Assembly (NCBI RefSeq): GCF_000280925.3
Contig: NZ_CP012109.1
Span: 5,352,501-5,416,500, forward strand
Origin: Myxococcus hansupus
GTDB taxonomy: Bacteria; Myxococcota; Myxococcia; Myxococcales; Myxococcaceae
DNA length: 64,000 nt
Direction of reading: 5' to 3'
Made by a program: the position numbers and the translations under genes. Below, in pieces: positions 18,921-29,013 of this stretch (position 1 is its first letter; each line of letters starts with the position of its first letter). The notes under the pieces were generated by a model. The model did no database searches. It saw only the letters and a list, made by a program, of their open reading frames with translations, and had not been told where the DNA came from.

Positions 18921-19408
18921 AGGGGCTCCTCCGAGAAGGCCACGTCCGCGGCCTGGGCCCGCAGGCGCTGGAGCACCGAGCGCTGCGCCTCACCGCGCTG
19001 CACGAGCGACTCGAAGGGGAAGCGCGCCAGCCGAGGGTCCTTCACCGACACGCGGGCCAGGGTGCGCCACAAGGACAGCCGGCCCTCCGTCGCCGCGCAC
19101 AGCCCCTCCAACTCCAGCAGCCGGCTCAGCGGGGAGTAGCGCACCAGCGTGCCATTGAGCTTCAACCGCGACACCTTCTCCACGGCCCAGGCGGCGCGCG
19201 TCTTCAGCCCGTCGCGCTTCAGCTCCAGGGCCTCCATCACCGACACCAGCGTGGCCTGGTCCTCCTTCAACTCGGGGATGAGCGTCGCCAGGTAGCGGCC
19301 CAGCAGGTTGCCGTGGTTCTCCGCCTCGGTGCGGACCGCCAGCTCCACACCGCCCACCGAGCCAGCCAGATGGTCATTGAGGTAGATGCCCAGCCGCTTC
19401 GCATGCAT
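18881..19408 (-). CDS. Conserved-looking helical protein of unknown function
   Basis: I do not recognise this 175-residue soluble protein. It is predicted mostly helical, with no signal peptide or membrane segment. It opens MHAKRLGIYLNDHLAGSVGGVELAVRTEAENHGNLLGRYLATLIPELKEDQ in long amphipathic helices rich in His, Glu and Asn, reminiscent of ferritin-like or DUF892-like bundles, but I cannot show the metal ligands. Good codon bias and a clean ATG support it as a real gene. Its 3' end has been duplicated (see the direct repeat). It could share a transcript with the OsmC gene 108 bases upstream. Confidence 0.65.
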   Translation of the reverse strand: MHAKRLGIYLNDHLAGSVGGVELAVRTEAENHGNLLGRYLATLIPELKEDQATLVSVMEALELKRDGLKTRAAWAVEKVSRLKLNGTLVRYSPLSRLLELEGLCAATEGRLSLWRTLARVSVKDPRLARFPFESLVQRGEAQRSVLQRLRAQAADVAFSEEPLPFGSGEPLIAGH

Positions 19409-19516
19409 GCCCAGTCCTCCGATGGGGAACCCCGCAGCCGGGGAACCTGGACACGGCGATGCCTGCCCGCAACAACGGCGGGCAAGCTCGTTCGGAGGGC
19501 GGGCGAGCCTGCGTCC

Positions 19517-19951
19517 TCAGTCCGGATAGCTGAACGCGATGGGCAGCTTCACGTCGGGATGGAGGCTGCGAGCCACCGGGCACTCCCGGCCCGCCGTCTC
19601 CAGCTTCGCGCGCTGCTCAGCGGACAGGCCCGCCGGCATCTGGATGTCCAGCACCAGCTCGCCAATGCGGCGAGGCGGCGGCGTCATGCGCTTCTCCACG
19701 CGGGCGCGCACCTCGCCCAGCGAGATGCCCTCACGCGAGGCGAACAGGTGCATCGTCGTCACCGCGCACGACATCAGCGCCGCGCCCACCATGTCCGTGG
19801 GCGAGAAGCTGCCGCCGGTGCCTCCGTTGTCGCGCGGCGCCTCCGTGTGGCTCACCGTGCTGGACGGGCCGTGGGTGAGCTGCGTCTTGAACTGGGGCTG
19901 GCTGACCAAGGTCATCACCACGCCCGTGGCGGGAGTCTGCGTCTGGCTCAT
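19517..19951 (-). CDS. OsmC/Ohr family protein
   Basis: This 144-residue protein has the OsmC layout. An N-terminal strand region (FKTQLTHG) is followed by GGTGGSFSPTDMVGAALMSCAVTTMHLFA, where the first conserved Cys sits on the central helix. The C-terminal part has AGRECPVARSLHPDVKLPI with the second Cys. The two cysteines are the peroxidatic and resolving pair in the family, which reduces organic hydroperoxides. Two Cys in these contexts favour an active enzyme. ATG 19951 is preceded by GGAG. Ohr versus OsmC cannot be separated without a tree. Confidence 0.88.
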   Translation of the reverse strand: MSQTQTPATGVVMTLVSQPQFKTQLTHGPSSTVSHTEAPRDNGGTGGSFSPTDMVGAALMSCAVTTMHLFASREGISLGEVRARVEKRMTPPPRRIGELVLDIQMPAGLSAEQRAKLETAGRECPVARSLHPDVKLPIAFSYPD

Positions 19952-19992
19952 AGGAGAAGGCTCCACGGCCTTCACGCTCCAGTCCAGCGTCT

Positions 19993-20277
19993 TCACTTGT
20001 TCCGCTTCCGCGCCCCACCCGACACCTTCGTGGGCGACTCCGGGACGCGCTCGGGCGCGCCGAGCACCTGTGCCCGAACCTGCTCGGCCGGGAGGTGGGA
20101 AGTGTCCGCCAGGACACAGGAGACGAAGGCCAGCTCCGCCAGGGCACGCCGCGCGCGCTGACGCACCGCGGGGTCCTCCGAGGACAGGACGTCCGTGGCG
20201 GAGGCGACATAGCTGCTCGCCAACGACTCGAAGAGGTACACCCGGTTCTCGATGGTCGTATCGGTCTTCTTGCCCAT
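19993..20277 (-). CDS. Small hypothetical protein
   Basis: The 94-residue product begins MGKKTDTTIENRVYLFESLASSYV and has a helical, Ala-rich middle (ARRALAELAFVSCVLADTSHLP) and a basic, probably disordered tail ending GGARKRNK. I find no family. It lies 41 bases upstream of the OsmC gene on the same strand, so co-transcription is plausible, and is divergent from the PHP gene. Codon bias matches the genome. A much longer in-frame extension exists but runs antisense through the PHP gene and is rejected. Confidence 0.6.
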   Translation of the reverse strand: MGKKTDTTIENRVYLFESLASSYVASATDVLSSEDPAVRQRARRALAELAFVSCVLADTSHLPAEQVRAQVLGAPERVPESPTKVSGGARKRNK

Positions 20278-20394
20278 AGGGCGCTGAGAGTAGGCCTCCC
20301 GGGTGGCGGCGGCACCCCGGATGGCGCAAGTTGGTGTGAAACCCGGCACAGGTCGCGTAAGGGACCTGACGCACCTCTCACCTCGGAGCCCGCC

Positions 20395-21213
20395 GTGATT
20401 GACCTGCACTCGCACACCACCGCCAGCGACGGTCAATATGCGCCCACGGAGCTGCTGACGCGGGCGGCCGCCGCGGGTGTCACGGTGTTGGCGGTGACGG
20501 ACCACGACACCGTCGCGGGACTGGCGGAGGCCGCGGAGGCCGCGCGCGCCCATGGCGTGGAGCTGGTGCCGGGCATCGAAATCTCCGCGTTCATCCACGG
20601 CCGCGAGTGCCACATCCTGGGCCACTTCCTGCGCCCCGATGACGAGGACATCGCCCGCTTCGCGGACCGGCTGCGGCTGGAGCGCGAGCAGCGCATGGAA
20701 GCCTTGCTCGAACGGATGCGGCAGCTCGGCTACCCGGTGCGGATGGAGCACGTGCTCGCGGTGGCCGGTGACGCGCAGTTGGGCCGCCCGCACCTGGCCC
20801 GCGTGCTGGTGGACCGCGGCTGGGTCGTGGACGTGAAGGAGGCCTTCGACCGCTTCCTGGGCGCGCGCGGCGCCGCCTGGGTGGAGCGCTTCAAGCTCGC
20901 GGGCGAGGACGCCATCCGGCTCATCCGCAACGCGGGCGGCACCGCCACCCTCGCCCACCCCGGCTCGTCGCGCATGGAGCGGCTCGAAATCCGCGCGCTC
21001 GCCCAGGCCGGACTCGCCGGGTTGGAGGTCCTGCACGAGGACCACAACCCCAGCGTGCGTCAGAAGTACCTCGCCCTCGCGAAGGACCTGGACCTGGTCC
21101 CCACCGCGGGCAGCGACTTCCACGGCGAGGCCATCTCCGCCGACCACCGCCTGGGCACCGCCTCCATGCCGCCCGAGCTGTTCGCGAAGCTCAAATCACG
21201 CGCGCAGGCATGA
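20395..21213 (+). CDS. PHP-domain phosphoesterase (TrpH/RNase AM-like)
   Basis: This 272-residue protein begins at GTG 20395, ten bases after a GGAG. It carries the PHP metal-site motifs: IDLHSHTTASDG near 2-13, VTDHDTVAG near 39-47, PGIEIS near 60-65, TLAHPG near 186-191 and AGSDFHG near 241-247. The size and the insert domain (RFADRLRLEREQRMEALLERMRQLGYPV) match the YciV/RNase AM/TrpH group, which hydrolyses 3',5'-nucleoside bisphosphates and trims RNA 5' ends. It stands alone between divergent and same-strand genes. Confidence 0.88.
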   Translation: MIDLHSHTTASDGQYAPTELLTRAAAAGVTVLAVTDHDTVAGLAEAAEAARAHGVELVPGIEISAFIHGRECHILGHFLRPDDEDIARFADRLRLEREQRMEALLERMRQLGYPVRMEHVLAVAGDAQLGRPHLARVLVDRGWVVDVKEAFDRFLGARGAAWVERFKLAGEDAIRLIRNAGGTATLAHPGSSRMERLEIRALAQAGLAGLEVLHEDHNPSVRQKYLALAKDLDLVPTAGSDFHGEAISADHRLGTASMPPELFAKLKSRAQA

Positions 21214-21238
21214 ACTGCTACAGGCATGTAAAAATGAG

Positions 21239-21250
21239 ATTTCGAGAAAT
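21239..21250. promoter_or_regulatory. Short AT-rich dyad before the kinase gene
   Basis: ATTTC-GA-GAAAT lies 20 bases before the kinase ATG in the only AT-rich patch of the area, and is followed by TTGATA. It could be part of the promoter or an operator for the kinase-sigma pair. The evidence is weak. Confidence 0.3.
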
Positions 21251-21269
21251 TTGATAGGCTCCGGCCTGC

Positions 21270-24370
<3,101 letters not shown>

Positions 24371-24374
<4 letters not shown>

Positions 24375-25261
24375 CAGCCTCGTCCGGCACGCTGACGGCG
24401 CTGCTGCTGGCGGCCGCCCCGGCGGCGTTGCATGACGCGCTCCTGTCGTCACCGGAGCTGGAGTCCCTGCTGGCGACGCTGCTCGAACAGGGACGAGAAG
24501 CCTGGCCCACCGTCACGCTGGAGCCAGGACACGTCTTGCATCACGTGGGCCGCCACCTGCGCGAGGAAGGCACGCCGATGGACGCGCTCCGCCAGCTCAA
24601 CGCCGCGGACGTGTACCTCGCGTGTGCTTGCGCACAGGGCGTCCCGCACGCGTTGCAGCTCTTCGAGAAACACGTCGTTCAGAAGACGGCCGCGCGGCTG
24701 TCCCGGTACCCGGCGGCGCTCGTGGACGAGGTGCTCCAGGTGACGCGCCAGCGGCTGCTGCTGGGCATGGAGGGCCGGGCTCCAAAAATCGCGGAGTACT
24801 CGGGCCGGGGCTCCCTGGGCGGCTGGGTGCGCATCGTCGCCTCGCGCATCGGCGGCGAGCTGCAGGAGCACGCGGGCCGGCATGCCCCCCTGGTCGCGGC
24901 GCCCGAGGCCCTGGAGCAGTTGCTGTCGCGCGCCGACCCGGAGCGCGACGTGCTCCAGGCCCACTCCAAGCAGGCCTTGTCCGAATCGCTCCAGGCGGCG
25001 CTCGCGGCCCTCACTGAGCGAGAGCGCGCCCTGCTGCGCCTGCACCACCTCCACGGCCTCACCATGGACCGCATCGCGACGCTGTACGCGGAGCCCCGCT
25101 CCAGCGTGGCGCGCCACGTGGCGCAAGCCCGCGAGCGGCTGCTGAAGCAGACGCACCGGGAGCTGGCCACGCGGCTGAAGCTGAACGGGCGCGAGGTGGA
25201 GAGCCTCCTGGGCCTGGTGCAGAGCCGCCTGGACCTCAGCCTCCACCGGCTGATGGGATGA
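24371..25261 (+). CDS. Myxobacterial sigma-70-like factor paired with the kinase
   Basis: The 296-residue product looks like the myxobacterial sigma-70 family (TIGR03001-like). The middle contains region-2-like helices (LQLFEKHVVQKTAARLSRYPAALVDEVLQVTRQRLL) and YSGRGSLGGWVRIVASR. The C-terminal half has a region-4 helix-turn-helix: LTERERALLRLHHLHGLTMDRIATLYAEPRSSVARHVAQARERL near 216-260. Some 70 extra N-terminal and 30 C-terminal residues set it apart from short ECF factors. Its start overlaps the kinase stop, so both are made together. The partnership resembles kinase-linked ECF groups, where phosphorylation activates the sigma factor. The target regulon is unknown. Confidence 0.82.
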
Positions 25262-25463
25262 AGCACGGCACGCCTGCATCTCCCATGAACAGCGCATACG
25301 CTTCGCCCACGAGGTGGAGCGGCGCATCGACGGGGTCCAGCAATCCCACGCCTGAGCGCCGCACCCGCTTGAGCTCCAACGTCGCGCGCTTCTAGATTCG
25401 CGGCCACGGCCCGTCCGTGGCCGCGCATCACCCCACCGCACCTGGACGAGAGAGCTCACGACG

Positions 25464-25700
25464 ATGGCGCAGAAGAAGGCGAAGCGAGCCGACAGGGATT
25501 TGGAGAAGACGTATCCCCGCAAGGACTTCGTCGCGAAGCTGCGGCGGCTGGCGGACGCCATCGAGGCAGGCAAGGCCTTCAACATCCAGGTCGCCGGCGA
25601 GCGCCTGCGCATCCCCGCCGACGCGCTCTTCAACATCGAGCACGAGCGCGAGGACGGCGTGGACGAGGTCGAGTTCCAGCTCCGCTGGCAGCGCGAATGA
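25464..25700 (+). CDS. Amphi-Trp domain protein
   Basis: This 78-residue protein has a Lys/Arg-rich start, a helix (FVAKLRRLADAIEAGKAFNIQVAGERLRIPADA), an acidic strand and the ending DEVEFQLRWQRE. The terminal amphipathic strand with Trp and the overall length match the amphi-Trp domain family, whose function is unknown. The ATG at 25464 follows a GGACGAGAG stretch. It stands alone and ends 3 bases before the convergent MCP gene. The roughly 200 bases upstream hold no gene I can support. Confidence 0.75.
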   Translation: MAQKKAKRADRDLEKTYPRKDFVAKLRRLADAIEAGKAFNIQVAGERLRIPADALFNIEHEREDGVDEVEFQLRWQRE

Positions 25701-25703
25701 GGC

Positions 25704-27266
25704 TCAGTTCCGCGTCGTCTTGAAGCGGCTGGTGACGGCGGTGAGCCCCTCGGCCACCGCCTGCAGGTCCTGCGCGATGCGCGTCGTGCGGCCCGTCGCG
25801 TCCACGCCCTGCTTCACCAGCTCCGCGACGTTGCGAGCGCCCTGCACGGCCTGCTCGCTGGACTGACGCTGCTGCCGGGTGGCGATGGTGATTTGCCGCG
25901 CCGCCTCGCTGGTGCCTCGCGCCAGTTCGACGATGCGCTGGAACACGGAGGAGGCCTGCTCGGCCACCTCCACGCCCCGGTCGCTGGTGGCCATGCCCAC
26001 GCGCGCCTTGGCCGCCGCCTCCTCGCCGGAGTCCTGCACCTTCTCCACGATTCGGGCGATGTCGCGCGCGGAGGCGGACACGTTCTCCGCCAGCTTGCGC
26101 ATCTCCGCGGCCACGAGCGAGAAGCCCCGGCCCACCTCGCCCGCCTTGGTGCCCTCCAGCGCCGCGTTCAGCGCCAGCAGGTCGGAGCGCTCCGCCACCT
26201 GGTTGATGACCTGGGCGATCTTCGACACCTGCTGGAGGTCCTGGTTGAGACCGACAATCGCGTCCGCCACGCCCTTGGACTCGGTGCGGATGTCGTTGAT
26301 GCCGGCGACCACCTGGGCCACCACCGCCATGGCCTCGGCCACCGCTTCGTGCGTGCGGCGCGCGCTCGACTCCACCACCTCGGTGGAGCTGGAAATCTGC
26401 TCGGCGGTGCGGCTCAGCTCCTCGAACGTGGCGGCGATCTGCTGCGCGTACGCCGCCTGCTGACTGATGACGTGCTCCTGGTCCGCGGACGCGCCCAGCA
26501 GGCCGCGCGAGGCCCCGGACAACTGCTCCGTCCGAGACACCATCTCCATCACCGAGCCGCGCAGGGTGCCCAGCATCTTGTTGAAGGACTGCGCCATGAG
26601 CCGCACTTCACCGGTGGCCGGCACATCCAACTCGCCGCGGGACATGTCGCCCCGGGCCACGTCCCGCACCACCTCCGTCACCCGGGCCACGGGCTCGGCG
26701 ATGGCGCGGCTGATGAAGAGCGACAGCGCCAGACCCAACATCAGCGCGCCCGCGAGCCCCGCCACCACGGCGCCCCGCATGTCGTCCACCGACGTCAGCG
26801 CCTCTTGCACGCTGAAGCCCGCCACGTAGACGCGCTCCGCGCTGGCACAGCGCACTGACACCTCGTCGCGCTGGCTGGCCGTCACGCAGCCCTCCATCCC
26901 CACCCCGCCCAGCGAACGGGCCGACGCGGGGATGAGGCCGCGCGCGTGCAGCACCGTGCCATCCGCCCCCAGCAGCCCCTGGTAGCGCAGCGTGAAGCCG
27001 CCGCGCTCACTCACCGACTCGGGGGCCTCCAGCAGCGACAGCACGTCCTTCACCCGGGACATGGACTCCGGCGAGCCGTCCGCCGTCAGCAGCGCGGGGT
27101 GCTGGGACATGAGCCGCCCCACCACCCGCACCCGCTTCTGGAGCAGCTCCATGGTGACTTCCCGCTGGTGCATGGGGAAGTACGCGATGCAGAAGCCCAC
27201 CACCGCCAGGCAGGGCACGACCACCGCGATGGCCACCTGCGTCCGCAAGCCGAGCCGGCCCCACAT
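25704..27266 (-). CDS. Methyl-accepting chemotaxis protein
   Basis: This 520-residue receptor has an N-terminal transmembrane helix (about 8-30), a periplasmic sensor of about 140 residues with two Cys, a second transmembrane helix (about 175-197), a HAMP domain and a long coiled-coil signalling domain. The hairpin tip reads VAERSDLLALNAALEGTKAGEVGRGF. The EGTKAGE variant replaces the common EAARAGE and is known from some delta-proteobacterial MCPs. It should control a CheA-type kinase array, but no che genes are adjacent. ATG 27266 places the first helix at the N-terminus; a longer frame lacks a membrane anchor logic and is rejected. Confidence 0.9.
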   Translation of the reverse strand: MWGRLGLRTQVAIAVVVPCLAVVGFCIAYFPMHQREVTMELLQKRVRVVGRLMSQHPALLTADGSPESMSRVKDVLSLLEAPESVSERGGFTLRYQGLLGADGTVLHARGLIPASARSLGGVGMEGCVTASQRDEVSVRCASAERVYVAGFSVQEALTSVDDMRGAVVAGLAGALMLGLALSLFISRAIAEPVARVTEVVRDVARGDMSRGELDVPATGEVRLMAQSFNKMLGTLRGSVMEMVSRTEQLSGASRGLLGASADQEHVISQQAAYAQQIAATFEELSRTAEQISSSTEVVESSARRTHEAVAEAMAVVAQVVAGINDIRTESKGVADAIVGLNQDLQQVSKIAQVINQVAERSDLLALNAALEGTKAGEVGRGFSLVAAEMRKLAENVSASARDIARIVEKVQDSGEEAAAKARVGMATSDRGVEVAEQASSVFQRIVELARGTSEAARQITIATRQQRQSSEQAVQGARNVAELVKQGVDATGRTTRIAQDLQAVAEGLTAVTSRFKTTRN

Positions 27267-27297
27267 GCGTAGTCGTCTCCCCGGTGAGAAAGTTTCA

Positions 27298-27317
27298 CGC
27301 CGGTTGGATGACCGGCG
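27298..27317. other. Hairpin in the MCP/nuoA divergent region
   Basis: CGCCGGT (27298-27304) and ACCGGCG (27311-27317) form a perfect 7-base stem with a 6-base loop, 32 bases upstream of the MCP start. It may be an operator for the MCP gene or a leader structure. Confidence 0.35.
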
Positions 27318-27477
27318 TACTCGGACGGTAGGCGTCCCTTCGCGGAGCGTCAAACCGGCCGGCCGGCGCCAGGGCGGGCGGGCCGCTGATCCACGCCAGG
27401 GCGGCTTCAAGCCAGCATGAACACCGCTTTTCGCCGTTATTCTAAGGGGTTGGCGCGACGCCCCCTGGACTTTCCCT

Positions 27478-27506
27478 TTGACATGGTGAGCGCGGTGAAA
27501 TTAGGT
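27478..27506 (+). promoter_or_regulatory. nuoA: Candidate promoter for nuoA
   Basis: TTGACA (27478-27483) is followed after 17 bases by TTAGGT (27501-27506). The predicted start of transcription would fall only a few bases before the nuoA ATG at 27517, so the mRNA would be almost leaderless. The -35 box is consensus and the -10 box poor. Confidence 0.35.
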
Positions 27507-27516
27507 TCCGCGCGCG

Positions 27517-27888
27517 ATGACTCCGACTCCCCTCACGCCCTACCTGCCGCTGGCCGTGGTCCTGCTGCTGGCGGGTGGCATGGCGATGCTGATTCCCCAG
27601 ATCACCACGCGGCTGGGTCCCCGCCGTCCGAGCGCCATCAAGGCCACCGCCTTCGAGGCCGGCTCCGAGTCGAGCGGCCCGGCGCGGCAGCGCTTCGCGG
27701 TGAAGTTCTACGTCGTGGCGCTGCTGTTCATCGTGTTCGACGTGGAAGCGGTGTTCCTGTACCCCTGGGCGGTGAACTTCCAGGCGCTCGGCTGGTTCGG
27801 GTACGTGGAGATGCTCGTTTTCGCTGTGACGCTGGTGGTCGGCCTTATCTATATCTGGAAGAAGGGCGCCCTGGACTGGGAGAGCTGA
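27517..27888 (+). CDS. nuoA: NADH-quinone oxidoreductase subunit A
   Basis: This 123-residue membrane subunit of complex I has three transmembrane helices and the conserved FEAGSESSG...RFAVKFYVVALLFIVFDVEAVFLYPWAV segment, which carries the acidic residues of the quinone-site region. It belongs to the inner-membrane arm near the junction with the peripheral arm. It is followed by nuoB after 6 bases. The rest of the nuo cluster resumes about 4 kb downstream, beyond three unrelated genes. Confidence 0.95.
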   Translation: MTPTPLTPYLPLAVVLLLAGGMAMLIPQITTRLGPRRPSAIKATAFEAGSESSGPARQRFAVKFYVVALLFIVFDVEAVFLYPWAVNFQALGWFGYVEMLVFAVTLVVGLIYIWKKGALDWES

Positions 27889-27894
27889 GACATC

Positions 27895-28458
27895 ATGGCT
27901 GACGCTGACCTCGGAAACATCGTTACGACGCGCCGCGAAGAGTCCATGGGCTGGCTCCAGTCCATCGTCTCCAAGGGCCTCGGTTGGGCGCGCAAGTACT
28001 CGCTCTTCACCTACCCGTACGCCACGGCCTGCTGCGGCATGGAGTACATGTCCGTGGCCGCCAGCCGGCACGACATCTCCCGCTTCGGCGCCGAGTTCCC
28101 CCGGTTCTCGCCCCGTCAGGCGGATCTGCTGATGGTGGTGGGCACCATCAACCTGAAGCAGGCCCCCATCCTCAAGCGCGTCTACGAGCAGATGGCCGAG
28201 CCCAAGTGGGTCGTGTCCTTCGGCGTGTGCGCGTCCTCGGGCGGCTTCTACGACAACTACGCGGTGCTCCAGGGCATCGACCGCATCATCCCGGTGGACG
28301 TGTACATCCCCGGCTGCCCGCCGCGCCCGGAGCAGGTGCTCGACGGCCTGATGCTGCTGCAGGACAAGATTGGCAACCAGGTCCACCGCATCGCGGACCG
28401 CGAGCAGCCGAACCCCACGGCCGCGCGGCATGACCTGCTGCTGTCCATGAACAAGTAA
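27895..28458 (+). CDS. nuoB: NADH-quinone oxidoreductase subunit B
   Basis: The 187-residue protein carries the N2 [4Fe-4S] ligands: the tandem cysteines in [10 protein letters not shown], the Cys in [14 protein letters not shown] and the Cys in [16 protein letters not shown]. It is the terminal electron donor to quinone in complex I and packs against NuoD. The length is normal. A hairpin after the stop probably ends the nuoAB transcript, so the downstream nuo genes need their own promoter. Confidence 0.96.
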   Translation: MADADLGNIVTTRREESMGWLQSIVSKGLGWARKYSLFTYPYATACCGMEYMSVAASRHDISRFGAEFPRFSPRQADLLMVVGTINLKQAPILKRVYEQMAEPKWVVSFGVCASSGGFYDNYAVLQGIDRIIPVDVYIPGCPPRPEQVLDGLMLLQDKIGNQVHRIADREQPNPTAARHDLLLSMNK

Positions 28459-28482
28459 CGCGCCCCACGCGCGGTACCACTC

Positions 28483-28534
28483 GGGCCCCGCCCGCTCCCG
28501 CTCACCCGAGCGGAAGCGCCGGGGCCCCGGTGTT
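28483..28534. terminator. Terminator-like hairpin between nuoB and the convergent thioesterase
   Basis: GGGCCCCG (28483-28490) pairs with CGGGGCCC (28520-28527) and is followed by GGTGTTT. It lies between convergent genes and could serve both. Confidence 0.6.
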
Positions 28535-28542
28535 TCTGGCGG

Positions 28543-29013
28543 CTACCAGCGGTGATACGCGGGGTGGCCCGGCTTCACGGCGACGAAGGTGCCCCGGCAG
28601 ATGGCCGTCACCTTCCCGCCCGCGGTGAGCGTGCCTTCGATGACGGCGCGGTCCCCCTGAATCTCCACCGGCTTCGCGGAGAGCTGCAGCGGCCCGGCCA
28701 TGGGCGTGGGGCGCTTCAGCGTAATCGCGTACTCGGCGGTGACGGTGCAGGGCGGCGCGTCCGCGCCTTGCGCGCGCATCAGGTGGTACGCCGCCGTCCA
28801 GTTGCAGTGACAGTCCAGCAGCGTGCCCACGATTCCGCCGCTGAGGACCCCGTCGAACGCGTGGTGGTGCGCCTGCGGCGTCCAGTCCGCGACGACGGCG
28901 TCACCCTCCACGCGGCTGCGGATGCGCAGGCCCTGTGCGTTGGCCGGGCCGCAGCCGAAGCAACTGTTCTGGGGAGCGTAGCGTTCCTGAAGGCTGGGGG
29001 TTTCCGGAGTCAT
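28543..29013 (-). CDS. Hotdog-fold thioesterase (PaaI-like)
   Basis: This 156-residue product has the hotdog core HHHAFDGVLSGGIVGTLLDCHCNWTA, the typical thioesterase helix after a FDG(V)hsGG turn, then TVTAEYAITLKRPTPMAGPLQLSAKPVEIQGDRAVIEGTLTAGGKVTAICRGTFVAV. A Cys-rich N-terminal segment (NSCFGCGPANAQGLRIR) is shared with many members of the 4-hydroxybenzoyl-CoA/PaaI-type family. It probably hydrolyses acyl-CoA in the cytoplasm; the substrate is unknown. Its first 113 bases also encode the end of the upstream sulfatase-fold gene in another frame. Confidence 0.82.
   Translation of the reverse strand: MTPETPSLQERYAPQNSCFGCGPANAQGLRIRSRVEGDAVVADWTPQAHHHAFDGVLSGGIVGTLLDCHCNWTAAYHLMRAQGADAPPCTVTAEYAITLKRPTPMAGPLQLSAKPVEIQGDRAVIEGTLTAGGKVTAICRGTFVAVKPGHPAYHRW

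Noticed and set aside
19993..21147. 384-residue minus-strand frame covering the PHP gene
   Set aside because: Only the last 94 codons lie outside the PHP gene and have a sensible start; the rest is antisense shadow.
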